Assembly (NCBI RefSeq): GCF_030052815.1
Contig: NC_079510.1
Span: 30,581,823-30,645,822, forward strand
Length of the DNA stretch: 64,000 nucleotides
Direction of reading: 5' to 3'
From: Hevea brasiliensis
Lineage: Eukaryota; Streptophyta; Magnoliopsida; Malpighiales; Euphorbiaceae
Shown here: positions 39,060 to 51,489 of the stretch, one piece after another
Layout: every line of letters starts with the position of its first letter
Numbering within the stretch: position 1 is the stretch's first letter
Notes under the pieces: model-generated
The model's database searches: none
Told to the model about the DNA's origin: nothing
The model's input: the letters and a program-made list of their open reading frames with translations, nothing else
Position numbers and translations under genes: made by a program

Positions 39060-40217
39060 TGCTCTGAATGTTTCATCGTGCCTTGGCTGCTGCTAGGCTA
39101 CCTCTACCCCGCCTCTACCTCTGCTGGTGGTTATGAACTTCGTGACAGTGGCTCAATCGACCCTCTGCAGTAGTAGGAGGTTGTCCAACTCGCAACCATC
39201 GTGCATCCTTGGCAAAGTATCCTGTGCCTCCACAGTTATAACAGGCTCCAATAGCCTTATAGCATATCCCACCATGATATCTTCCATAAGTTTCACATTA
39301 GCGGGAAGGATAGGAACCTCTGGTACTCTGCTGACCAGATAGAGGAGGTTTTTGTCCTGAATATCTTCCCCTACCCGATTTCTTGCCACCTCTGCCATGT
39401 CCCCCATGATTCTTCCTCTTTCCAAGAGGGACCACCGAACTCGTTTCACCGATTTTCCCTCTTTCTCTGTCTTCTCTGATTTCTTTTTCTCAGGAGCAAC
39501 TTCAAACTCAATTCTTTCTAACTCTAGGGCTTGAGAAACAAGTTCAGAGAAGTTAGTGTGTTTGAATCCGACTACTTGTAATCTGATACTGGGCTTCAAG
39601 CCAGTTTCAAACCTCTTGCATCTCTCCCTACTGGTAGCAAGTAAACTTACTGCATAATGGCTCAGGTGGGAAAATTCCTTTCATACTCACCACCGATCTG
39701 CTCCCTATTTTAGACTTAGGAATTCTTGTAGCTTCGGTCTACATAAGCATCGGGACATATTTCGTCAATTCCCGAGAAAGTCATTCCATGTTAGCACCGC
39801 AGTTCTACTGCACTATGGGGAATGGTTTTCTACCACCATAAGCATCCCCAGAGCAAAGATACCGAGTATTCAAATGAGCGCCTGCAAAGGCGGTTTCTTG
39901 AATACCCTATCCATCCTCTCTAACCACTGCTCACCTCTAGAGGATCTACTGTCCCCTTGAACTCAGAGCCCCATACTTCATCAATTTGTCATATCGCCTA
40001 GTAGGAGATCGTGGTTGTACCACTAGTGTCTCAGATTGGGACTTGAGTAGGCACATTACCACCATTTATTGGAACATTGCAGCCATCTCACGAGCGAACC
40101 GAGCAGAAATTGTCAGATCACGGGGTCTTCTTGAACCACTGACATTATGTAGGGCTGGGCATCCCCTTGCACCTCAGCCTCAATAGATTGATCAACTGAA
40201 CGATCACCCTCTTCCAT
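39060..40217 (-). pseudogene. Decayed gypsy gag
   Basis: The minus strand opens at ATG 40215-40217 (MEEGDRSVDQ) and can be followed, with several stops and frameshifts, through capsid-like sequence (MDRVFKKPP, FSELVSQALELERIEFE). A Gly/Arg-rich region follows, then a zinc-knuckle relic CYNCGGTGYFAKDA (cysteine pair at 39232-39243) in which the conserved His is Tyr and the last Cys is lost. It lies between the primer-binding site and the protease, as in gypsy elements. Confidence 0.8.
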
Positions 40218-40386
40218 GGTCAATGCGAGGATCTTAGACCTCCTGAACAATTAACACAAGGAGATTTCCTCCCGTTAGTGCATATTTATAATGTAATGTA
40301 CTGTATGTATCAACAATGATATTGAGCAGTTGTACTATGGAGTAAAAATATTCAAATAACAGGCGAAAACAGAATTTAAAAACTTT

Positions 40387-40398
40387 GCTCTGATACCA
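40387..40398 (-). other. Primer-binding site (initiator Met-tRNA)
   Basis: The minus strand reads TGGTATCAGAGC eight bases after the end of the 5' LTR, the standard complement of the 3' end of plant initiator Met-tRNA. Confidence 0.92.
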
Positions 40399-40406
40399 CT
40401 AAAACA

Positions 40407-43400
40407 TATCACACCCTACCCCTCTGTAAGGCATAACATGATCCCATAGTATACCTAATGAATCACCAACTTCGTCTACTGATAACCCATTAAATACACT
40501 ACAAGGGATTTTAAAACTTTTCTTACTTCTTTTACAGTGGTGAGCACTATTTACAGGTGTTAAAAATTTTTTTGAACTTAAATGAAAGAGAAAACACATT
40601 TGAATTATTAGGAATTTCTGTAAAAATTTTGGCGGAGTGCCTTCTGTATTTTGAATAAAACAGTTCTTTAGAAAACCTGTAAAAGCACTTCAATTTAATT
40701 CTCAATCTCAACTCCAACATATTTCTCAACTCAAATCCACAGTGATTTTTCAAAGACTGAGATACAACAAATATAATACAATTTTTTTTCAAGCCAAAAT
40801 AATTCATAATTATTTTACAACTTCAATGTACAATTTGAATTTACAACTGCTCAAAACCAAGAACACTATGTACATATAGTGGTTATACATTACAGTACAA
40901 AATGCAAAATGTGGTATACTCATTATACCCGATAATCTCTCGCTGGATGTACTAGCAGCCTAGTCTGCTGCCCTGTCCGTCTGTCTACTTGCGACAGCAA
41001 TGAAAAGCTATCGCTGAGACGATGTCTCAGTGGTGCACAACATTAACCAAATACAACTTTAAATCACAGTTCATAAATCATATAAATGATGGATACGTAA
41101 AACCATAGTTAAATTCAAGACAATGAATGTCATAAGGAATTTAACACAATATCACAATAAATCTCAGTAATCAAAATGTAGTTAAATTCAAAAGACAGTG
41201 AATGTCAATAAGAATTTAAACTCCATTTCATAAATTATCAAAGCTCATAATAACACAATTTAGTCGAATAATTTAAGAACACAGTGTTGCCAATTCATTC
41301 ACAACTTAAGCCATGACACAAAATTTCCGATCAATGTCGTGTTGTACACCACGACAAAGCAATCACGACCCCACTAATCGAAATCAATGAGGAAGGGAGC
41401 TAGCTATATAATGAGTACTCATCCGATCACCTCAACTGGTAAACCAGAGAGGGAAAAAAAATAAACGATCACGACTCCATAAATGGAAAAGGAAAATAAA
41501 CGATCACAATCCCATAAATGGAGAAGGAATGATATGATACTGTCATGCTAAGTGTGAACACAAAATCAATTCCAAACATTTTATTCAAATGATTCATGAG
41601 AATCCAATAAATTTTCAAAGTCATAATTTCATTCACAAAATGGCGACACAATTCATAATTAACTTCAATTTCCACAAATCACACTAAATAATTTTTTCCA
41701 CAACTTCAAACCATTTACAATGCTTTTCAAGCAATAAGTATCCATTCAAACACATTTCCATAATTGAAAACAATAATATAAAAATAGTCATAATTTATTT
41801 CAATTGAAAAACTCAAAAGAAATAACTGTTGTGCACAAACCTCTGATAACTGTCTCCTGGCCTTGACTCAGTGTTTCCTTTCCTTTCCCTGAGTCTTTGC
41901 TAACTGAGAAACACAATTTGAAGTGTTTCAGTACTAAATTAAACTGTCTCTAACGATAATGTTTGATAAGTAATTCACTGAATGCTAGTATTTGCTTAAT
42001 CAACCTAATATGTCGACCCTCGGTGCATTCTAGGTAATTTAGGTTTTAATGTTACTAACATGTCACATTCGATAGTCTTTTAGGGTTGGTACATGTTACC
42101 AAATTCATTTCCATGTATCTTGCATTTTCTTGCAATTTGCTGGATTCCAGGATACTAGTTTGACCTAGCCGGACGACCTAGTTCCCTCGGTTTTCGGGTT
42201 TTGGTCAAAACTAAAAACTTGTAGATCTATGTCTTATGGAATGCGGGGAAAAATTTTAGGTCATTCTGAGTTATGTAGACCAAGTTATGGTCGTTTTATT
42301 ATTGCTGGTCAAATTGCATCAAAATTGGTCACTTTAGGTCACTTTAGGTCATTTTAGGTTCGGCCAGTTTTTGGACCCAAATTTGTGCAAGCTGTTTGAC
42401 TTGCTTATGGTCATTTTTGGGCTTTGGTGTCTTCATAAGACTTGTATATATGGGTCTTAACTATTTATGGTCAAAATTTCAGGTCAATTGGACCTGTTTT
42501 GAGTGAGTTATGGCCTAAACACTAACTGCTGCCCAAATGGTCAATTTTCAGGCCTCAATTGCACTTAATCCGGATTTGGTCATTTTTCAAGCTACCTTGC
42601 AAGCAGAATTTTGGCAAGCTTCCTTCATGAAAGTTGGCACATTTTGTGCCTAGTTTCACTTCCAATTGGTCTCATACTAATTGGAGCCACACACTCAAAG
42701 TTCTAGGCCTAAAACTCAAACTGCCTTATTGGAATTCTTTCATACACATCAAGGATCACTCCTAACACTTACCAAACTCAACATTCAAGCCAATTCTGGT
42801 TGTACCATGACCTAAACATAATTCACAACACATTATAGGTCATTTTGGCAGCTTAAAATTACATTCAACATACACCATAAAGTGCAGAATTTTTCAACTC
42901 AATTTACAATCAATTCAATCACCTAACCATAATACATTTTTCATGTCCAACTTCACACCATTATATATACACTCAAACTGCCCTAACATCCAACACAATT
43001 CAACATTAATATACCATAAACCAAACATGAAATAACATCCTTATGGTTCACCAAACCAGGCTGCCATTTCATGCATTACATTTCCATAATTTTCAAGCAT
43101 TCAAATTTCAATACACATTCATATATCCTAAGTATACATCACCCAAATAATTTCCTACACATATATACATTTAATCAATCCTTTAATCCACCATTTACAA
43201 GCAAAAATAAACTGTCTTCAAGGTGTTTCCATGGCTGCCAAAAGTACACATCTCCCTTAGAACATTAAACTCCAAAATTCCTTCCACAATTCAACTACCC
43301 ATAACACCCACACAAACTTTAATGAAGCAAGGATGAAGGAAATGGACATATACCTCAAGTGGAGCTTGTCAAAACTCTTCAAATCTCTCCCTTTTTGCTC

Positions 43401-44223
43401 CCAAAATACTGCCCAAGGTGTGTACTCAAACTTTAATGAAGGAGACTTGAAGAAATTGTGGCTTGATCTTGAGTGGATGAAGCTCCACACATGGATGGCA
43501 ATGGAGGTTTTGGGAGGGATTCCAATTCGGCTGGAAGAGAGGAATGAAGAAGATGAAGTTGCTGAATGATGTGGCTATCAACTTAGGTGTAGATAATTCC
43601 CACTAACTCTCCACTAAACTTTATTTAATTAATATTATATGTTAAATGTGTTAATTACTCAATTTGAATCCCATTTTTGCTATTTACATTAGGTACCCCT
43701 AATTTAATTCTTCATTATATTTTCCAAGTGTAATATTATTTATTTTTAATGGACATTTAGGTCAAAAGACAACTCGGGGTGTCAAATGACCACAATGCCC
43801 CTGTTCGGGTTGCATTCCCTATTTTTCTGTAACACCGAGTTTTGTCCGTTTTTCGATTTCTCACTTTTCTTTGTACTAATTAATAAAATTTTCTTTGATA
43901 TTTCTAATGGCATTTATACTTCAATTGATGTCTCTATAAGTCTTAAAAATGTTTTCTAGGGTTCCCCGCAGTCTAGGGCTAGTCAACGGTCCACGCCGTG
44001 ACTTCCCGGTGCGGTCACCCATCGCTAGGGTTCTCGGCTCGCTTAACTTGGTTACATTTCTTTGCTATTATTTTCCTTTGCTTTTCTTGTATTTTCTTTT
44101 CTTGTATTTCATTATTTTATGTCTCCTCAATCATAAAGAAGTGTAGTTCTAGGCATCCTAGCTGTCCGAACAACACTGGCCACCAGAACCGTAGAATGCA
44201 CTACCGAACTTAGGGGTGTTACA
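40407..44223 (-). repeat. 5' LTR of the 12.9-kb gypsy element
   Basis: 3817 bp. On the minus strand it starts TGTAACACCCC and ends GGGTGTGATA (the final TGACA has one change, TGATA). It is uninterrupted and so serves as the reference for the rearranged 3' LTR. Confidence 0.92.
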
Positions 44224-46736
44224 TCCTCCATTTCTTCTTCTCAAGCTTGATTCTCTTCAATTTCCACCATAATTTCCTACCATCCAAACACAAAAATTTA
44301 TCCTTGAACCTTGCTTAGCACTTTGGGAGCAAGAAGAAGAAGAGAAATTGAAGTTGTGGGAGCTTAGGAATTTCCATAAGAGAGGTATGTGCCATGAAAC
44401 CTTAAAATTGTTATTTGAATCTTACAAGTGAGTTGATGGAAGTTGAAATTTTATCTAAAAGGAAAGGAATCTATGCTTAAGGAGGAAATGGAAATTTTGG
44501 TCCCTTAGAGAGGGTTAAGGTTTTGAAGAATTTGATTAAATTAAACTTGTATATTTATGTTACTTAAAGTGTATATATGAATAGAATTGAAGTTGAATGA
44601 ACTTGCATGAGATTTGTAATTTTAACAAATTAGGGTTTGAGCAAAATTAGGGTTTTGCTCATACAATGGTGTATGAACATTTTATTGATCAATTAGTGAC
44701 TATTTGGTAAGGTTTGAACATCATATAAAGTGAATTGAGGCATTTGATAATGAAATGGTTAGGCTACCTTGTGTGGTGAATTCTGGACTCTTGGAGTCCA
44801 GTGTGTTTGGATAGCTCTAACTAGAATTGGGTAACTTTAATTGGTGCAAAACCAATTGGAAGTGAAAATTGACACATAATGACACATTTTTAGTGAATAA
44901 ACCCTGCTCAGCAAATCAACATAAGTTAACCTAAAAATTGCCTTAATCCAGGTGACACACAAGCTATCCTTGGAAAATGACTAAATGAACAGTGTTTATT
45001 CAAATGGTCATAACTTAGTGTAGAAATGTCCAATTGACCTGAATTTTATATCAATAAAAAGCTTAGACAATTTAGAACAACTTTCACAAATAACACCAAA
45101 CCAAATTATGATCATAACCCATCTGAATTGCTAACCAAAATCAGGGTATCAAAACTGTCAGAACCATTTCTGCCCAGAAATTCTGGGTAGATACCAATCC
45201 GGCCAGTCCTAAAGAAATCAGCATAACTTGAGTTAGAAAACTCCAAATGGAATGATTGAAAAAGGAAATTAAATAAGAGATAATAAGGAACAATTTTTAT
45301 GAAGGAAGTTTTATCAAAATTTTATTGTAGCAAGGTCTAATGGAACAGTAAACATGGACCTCAAATTCTGAAAATTTGAAATAAAACCTAGAAGGTTAGG
45401 AATTGAGTTTGGCAATCAATGCCAATAAAAATAAAATGCAAAATGTGGTATCTCGATGAATTTAGGCTCAATAAATCTATTATAAATTAAAAAGTCAACA
45501 TTTGAGTAAAAATAGTCAAGTGAATAGTAACCTCTATACTACAAATATAAGTAATTACATAATTTACTGTATAAAATGCCTTAGTATACCTAGAAAGATT
45601 GGGTTGGATAGGTTGGCATGCCAATAGGGTTCTATTTGCAGTACTGCATATGGCTTCACGTCATTATGTGCTTTATGGCCTTTCATGCCATTCTGTGATA
45701 TAATAGCCTTTGGCTATTTTGATTTATTTACCATACTTGGCCTTATGCCTCATAATTATTACAGCTTATTAGCTGTTCTGTTGCACACCGGGAGACACTT
45801 TGTGACCGATGGTATGATGGCCCGAGGTACTTGGTATCTAGTGCCAGTTTACCCATTTATCCAGTCCGGTCGACTAGTATAGGTTACTTGAGCAATCAAA
45901 ATAAATCCTAACAAATTTTAATCAAATAATTAACCTAAAAAGTACCAGAATAATAATACTACAAATAATTTCCAGAAACTCAGTTTGCATAAAATATCAG
46001 CATATCTTCTGCATATCCATCTTATTTCAGCTATTTTATTTTATATTGGCACCGCTAAGCAGTATTGCTTAGCGCGTTATTTTTGCCACGTGTAGGTACT
46101 GGATACACCGCTGGGTAGCTCAGCAGACCTCAGACTAGGTGATTAGTCAGATCTGCGCAGAGTTTAGAGTTACCTCTTATCTGCAATGCTCTTGGTAGGA
46201 CATTAGGATTTTGGGTTATATTGTGTACTTTGCATTTTTATTAGTTATTTGTTCTTGTTTGTAATTACGAACTCATGTAATTATATGATGATGTAAGTAT
46301 ATATAATTATATGTTACTGTAATTATCTGTAAATTTTGTTGATTAGTAAAATTTGAGGAGTTATTCATGAAATTGATTTGAAATGTGAGATGAACAAATT
46401 TTGGAATTTGTGTTCAAATTTGGAGATTGAGTGATATATATATTGGAGTTGTGGATTTGAAAACCATATTAGGAGTGTTTTCAACAGGTTCGGAAGAACT
46501 GTCTTGCCAATTTGCAGCCCGCACTCTGCCGGATTTTCTATAAAATTTGCAGAAAATTTAAATTAATCAAAATTGTAAATAAATGATATAAATGGTAAGA
46601 ATTTACACTTAGTGACTAATAAATAAATGAATTAGGAAAGGGTAAATTGTAATGGAATAAGATATGGTGCTCCGACACAGTATGTAGCATATATTGCTCG
46701 GCTACACTGTAGACGGGTAAGGGGTATCACAAACTC

Positions 46737-47831
46737 CTTGGTACTCTTCCTTTGTTTCAGCCAAACTTGGAACAAGCAAAGAGTTAATTTTGTTTTAGGT
46801 TTAACTTGGTGGAAGTGATGTGAAACTCTTTCTCAAGGTTTAATTCAAGAGTTTTAACACTTAATTCTCTTGAATCAAGTAAGGAAGAAAGAAAGAATTT
46901 TGGTTATGGAAGAGAGAGAATGGACGGCAACAATAGAAAGAAGAAGAAGATTATTTTCTTTTCTCTCCCTTTAGATATTTATCTTAATTTTCCGTAATTA
47001 TCCTAAATCATATTTCAGCCAATAAGTGTCCAATTTTCATTTAACCATCAAATGAGTTTTCTAAATTTAATTTGGTCACTTGTCAAACCAAGATAATTAA
47101 GGAAATTAAAATGTTAATTAATTAGTATATCTTATATACAAATTAATTTATGCTTTGATCATAGTACTCTTATGTGTGTGACTTACTAGGTTCATTACTA
47201 ATTGGTAATGAGAATAATATTAACTCTTTAATATTATTGGAACTATTCCAAACTTAAAATGAAATTTCCTTTTCATTTAAGTTCTCATAAATTACGTTTG
47301 ACATCTAACATAATGTACCATGACTACCCAATTAGTTATGAATTAATCTTTAATTCATGAACCTTGATCATACATACCATGCACTAAAATCTCTCAGTTA
47401 TAAAATTCTGATTCTAGCTAGAGTCATGGTTTATGTCAAACTCTTTTCGCTTAGAATCATATGTCCTCATTTTAATTCTAATTCTTGATTAATAAGACTT
47501 TCCAGTCAGAAACTCTTTATTGACTAAGTCTATCTATCCTGACCAGAAACTTGAATTGTTAAAAACAATTTAAATATACATAGGATTTTATCCCTATTTG
47601 CTTAAGGTAACAGATCCTATCTTGACTAACATCTATCTTTATATATAACTAGTTAGAGTCAACACATGCCCATATGCTCATACATAGTACAAGCATAAAA
47701 GCAGTATCAAACTCAAACCACTTATATACAAGATAACTATGTTATCTCAGATCAAGGGATTATATGCACTATTATGATCTATATGACTATGCATTGATAA
47801 GAGTAAACTCCATGTATAAGTCATATTTATG
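46737..47831 (-). mobile_element. Ty1/copia 3' LTR, middle piece
   Basis: 1.1 kb of LTR between the two solo LTRs, ending in their target duplications (AACTC left, TTATG right). It has no coding content. The minus strand includes TTGGTTTGACAAGTGACC and a pyrimidine-rich stretch near 46920-46990. It is continuous with 51111-51478. Confidence 0.7.
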
Positions 47832-50800
47832 TGTAAAACCCTTTTCCGTCTACAGTGTAGGTGAACAAGGCATGCTACATTCTGTGCCGGAGCACCTTAT
47901 CTCATCTTATTTTATTCCATATTAATTTTAACACCATTATATTTTCAAACTCAATATATATATATATTTTAAGCGGGGAAATGGGCGGAGTTTCCCCTAT
48001 TTTCTTTACATTTGTCGTGTTAACATATTCATTTGTTTAAAATCTCATCAACATTTCTAATTCAAATAATACAATAATTTCCATTCACATTCATTTCCAT
48101 AAAATTCATAAATTTATCCATATCAAATTCAAACTCGCCTTATACATAAAATTTACAAATTTATTATTTTACATCATGTACAAATTAATTATACAAGTTG
48201 ACAATTCACATTATAACTCCAAAATTAATTACAATGAATAAAAATAAAATACCCTAATATAATACATGCGGGTCCTACCAAAATGCACTGTAATGAGGAG
48301 GTGACAGTGGACACTATCTGCAGATCTGAATTTCCAAAAATCCCAGTCTGATGACTATCAGGCTTTATCTCTATCTCCAGCACCTACGCGATAGAAAATC
48401 CAACGCGCTAAGCATTTCTACTTAGTAGTGCAATAATACAAAGAAAATACAATATACAAATAAGAGAAATAATTTCCTAATTGTACTGCTTATAAAGGAA
48501 AATGCGTATTTATAAAATTTTGCATTAGTTAAAGGCTAGTTAAAATTTAAGATATTAATTTTTTTTCTACTATTTTATTGGTTAATCCTATAATGATTTT
48601 AGACATCATTTAAAATTTTATAGAATTTTGGGAACATTTATTTTATTGTAATCTTTCTTTTCCATCTTTGTCTTATTGTTTAATTCCTTTACTTTATTTT
48701 CATAAATTTTTAATCTCATTAATACTTTTCACTGCCCGAGTAATCTATAATAAATTGACTGGACAGGATAAGCAGGTAAACTAGTGCTGGACAAACTTGT
48801 GCCACGGGCAGTCATACCATGGGACACATAATGTCAACCAGGTATGCAACAGAATGGCTAAAAAGCCATAGTAGAAATCAGGCATAAAGCCATATCAATC
48901 ATTATGTAACAGAATGGCTAAAAGCCATAATAACAGAATGGCATGAAAGCCATGATAACAGAATGGCACAAGGCCATAGGCAGTACTGTAAATCAGAACC
49001 CTATTGGCATGCCAATATATCCAATCAATCATAACTAGGCATACATAGCCATATTTGCATCTTAGGTATTGGTTCTTTGCATTTTGTGTCATAGTGGTTA
49101 CTATTCACATTATTATTCATGCAAAGTTTTGACTATTTCATAAATAATAGGAATACAAATTCTAAATTCATGATAATACCACATTTTGAGTTATAAATTT
49201 GTTGGCATTAGTTGTCAATTACAATTCAAGTCTTCCTAGAAGCATTTTCACAATTTTAGTTTTTGTCACCTAAGTTTACTGTTCTATTGGACCAATCGAC
49301 AGTGGGATTTTGGCTAACCTTTCTTTATCAAAGTTGTTTCTTAATGTCTCTACTTTAATTCCCTTTTTGAATCACTCCATTTGGAGTTTTGTAGCTCAAG
49401 TTATGGTATTTTTATCATAACTGGCCAGATTGATCAATGTCCAGAATTTTCTGGGCAATTTTGGTTCTGACAGTTTTGATGAGTTAATTTTGATTAGTAC
49501 TTTGATTAGGTTATGGTCAGAATTTGAGTTTCTTTTCCTCATGAAAGTTGTTCTACTATGTCTAAGCTTTCCATAGGTTTAAGAATCAGGTCATTTGGAC
49601 CTCTCTACACAAAGTTATGCCTATTTGAACAATCACTATTCATATGATCATTTTTCCAGGTCCGGATTTTGGTTACCCGGATTCAAGCAAATTTTATGTC
49701 ACTTTGTGTTGGTTTTCTGGGTAGGGTCTCTTCATGAAAAATGTGGTATTATATCCCTAGTTTCAATTCAAATTAACCTTACACAAATTGAAGCTACACA
49801 ATTCAACTTATGGCTACCCAAACCCACTAGACTTAAAGTCTAGGATTTCCAGCATAAAGGCAACTCATCTAATTCACAATTCAATTCCACAACCAATTCC
49901 ATTCTATGGTCAAACCATGTCAAATGGTCACTAATTGACCTTAATAACACTAATTCATCAACAATTTTACAAAACCCTAATTATGGCTCAAAACCTTAAT
50001 TCCTCGTGTCTCAATTTCCTACCACTTATGGAAATTGACGTTCTACTCTATATGTACTGATCAAGATCATCACTAAGCAACTTTAATTAAATGAAAAATC
50101 ATCAAAACCCTCCCCTATTCATGTTTGCCAAATTTCATGTGTGTTCATGCATGTGTATTTTATTTCATTTTCCTACAATTTCTAACTCAAATTAAATTCC
50201 TAAACAAGAATGAAGAAAGAATTAAGAATTGGCAGTGACCTTGAATTGATGAATTTCCCCACTTGTTAAACCTTCACTTCTCCTCTTCTTTTTGCTACAA
50301 ATCTCTCTAATAAGGTGAATTATCAAAATTTAATGTTGGGAGCTAGGGTTTTTACGGTGAGAGTAGAAGGAAAATCAAGCTTGAAGTGAGTGGAAATGGA
50401 AGAAGATGGAAATGGTGGTGGTTCGGCCAACTTGGGAGCAAAGAAGATGATAGATTTTTCTCCATTTAATCATTTTTTTTTCTCTTTTATATTTGTTGTC
50501 AAATTTTAATTAGTCAAAATTTTTAATTAGGTCATCATGACCTCATGCTTATGTCATAATTAGATTTTTTAAATTTCATTTTATTTTATTTTCTTTCCCT
50601 CTCTTCCCTACTCATTTCTAATTAAATTTTCATCAATATTTCTTCATATTTTATTTCATAAATTTCACTTCATTAAATGAACATATTGGTCAAAATTCAT
50701 CTCTGGGGGTGAAATGACCAAAATGCCCTTCATTGTGCTTACCGAGTTAAAATTATCTGTATCGATTGACATGAATTTTCTTGGCATTATATTGTCATAT

Positions 50801-51110
50801 AAACCTCAATAATCCTTTACTTAAGTCCTAAATAATTATTTCACAGAGTTCCCCACAGGTCTAGGGTTGGCAACTGTCTCCACAATCGCTTCCCGTTAGG
50901 GTTATCCATCGCCGGGGCTTCGGCTCATTTTACCTCTTTGCATTTAATTTCCTTAATTTCTCTATAATTTTTCTTATTCATTATTTAGGTTATTTATGTC
51001 TCCTCACTTTAGTTTAAATATAGTTTTAGATATTCTGACTGTCCGGACAGATATTAGTCACTGGAACAGTAGAATATACGGACTACCTAAAGTGAGGTCG
51101 TTACATTATG
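47827..51110 (-). mobile_element. Solo LTR 2 (gypsy, 3274 bp)
   Basis: On the minus strand the LTR runs from TGTAACGACC (51105) to the end at 47832. It is flanked by a perfect TTATG duplication (47827-47831 and 51106-51110). It is homologous along its length to solo LTR 1: for example, GCTTAGCGCG and GTCTACAGTGTAG are shared. No internal domain is attached. It contains four tandem mini-hairpins (48854-48977). Confidence 0.88.
48854..48977. repeat. Four tandem ATGGC..GCCAT mini-hairpins
   Basis: Hairpins at 48854-48869, 48914-48928, 48938-48953 and 48963-48977, each ATGGC-(loop of 5-6)-GCCAT and most preceded by AACAGA. A degenerate version is present in solo LTR 1 near 45650-45780. Confidence 0.75.
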
Positions 51111-51478
51111 TCATTAGTTTGGCCTACTTACCTCATAAATGCCCACCATGTTTGTCAGATGGTATGAGACTTACCATTCCATCCTATTAGTATCTCATAC
51201 AAATCTATGAAAATAAACAAATATGACAATCTTTCTGGATAAATCATATCCAATGAGATATCCTAAATTGTGAATCAAAATTTATGACACTTGTGCTATA
51301 ATATTCCGTCACTCATATTCTTAAAAACTTAAGAATGGAACATCTAACAAGATGTTAAAGGACATTTTTCAATTAAATTTAAGCCATTTAAAAATAAGGG
51401 AAAAAGAAATATGCCATTAATGAGAATAAATATTTATAAGATATAATACAATGATATGCTCTAGGGCATACTACTAAC
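51111..51478 (-). mobile_element. Ty1/copia 3' LTR, proximal piece
   Basis: The LTR start on the minus strand is TGTTAGTAGTATGCCC at 51478, preceded by a polypurine tract AAGTAGGAGAT (51479-51489). The start sequence and ATGCCCTAGAGCAT are typical of plant copia LTRs. Confidence 0.8.
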
Positions 51479-51489
51479 AATCTCCTACT

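Larger units (their letters stand above)
31280..44223 (-). mobile_element. Ty3/gypsy LTR retrotransposon, non-autonomous, with rearranged 3' LTR
   Basis: Read on the minus strand, it has a 5' LTR (40407-44223, 3817 bp), a primer-binding site complementary to initiator Met-tRNA (40387-40398), decayed gag, protease, the first residues of RT, a non-coding 3' region, a polypurine tract (37251-37264) and a 3' LTR (31280-37250). The insertion is flanked by TCCTC at 31275-31279 and 44224-44228. Integrase, most of RT and RNase H are absent, so it would need proteins from a relative. The long LTRs, Met-tRNA primer and protein motifs fit the Tekay/Del chromovirus lineage (inference). Over about 360 bp compared by eye (31681-32035 against 40791-41145), the LTRs differ at about 2% of sites, so insertion was fairly recent. 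The 3' LTR carries a fold-back insertion, and a 17-bp tandem duplication near 31600. Confidence 0.9.
30573..46736 (+). mobile_element. Solo LTR 1 (gypsy, about 3.2 kb), split by a later 12.9-kb insertion
   Basis: The LTR starts TGTAACATCC at 30578 and ends GGTATCACA at 46731, flanked by the 5-bp duplication AACTC at 30573-30577 and 46732-46736. The LTR itself is 30578-31279 plus 44229-46731 (3205 bp). Everything between is the younger element 31280-44223 with its own TCCTC duplication. No primer-binding site follows 46731 and no internal domain is attached, so this is a solo LTR left by LTR-LTR recombination. It is homologous to solo LTR 2 (47832-51105), which lies in the opposite orientation. 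Confidence 0.85.

Noticed and set aside
39153..39599. 148-residue minus-strand ORF as a gene
   Set aside because: Part is real gag, but the frame switches. The Gly/Arg-rich tail and zinc knuckle are read in another frame, so this is decayed gag.
43257..43569. ORFs on both strands (77 and 78 residues) repeated at 36283-36595
   Set aside because: The repetition comes from the two LTRs of one element; composition is not protein-like.
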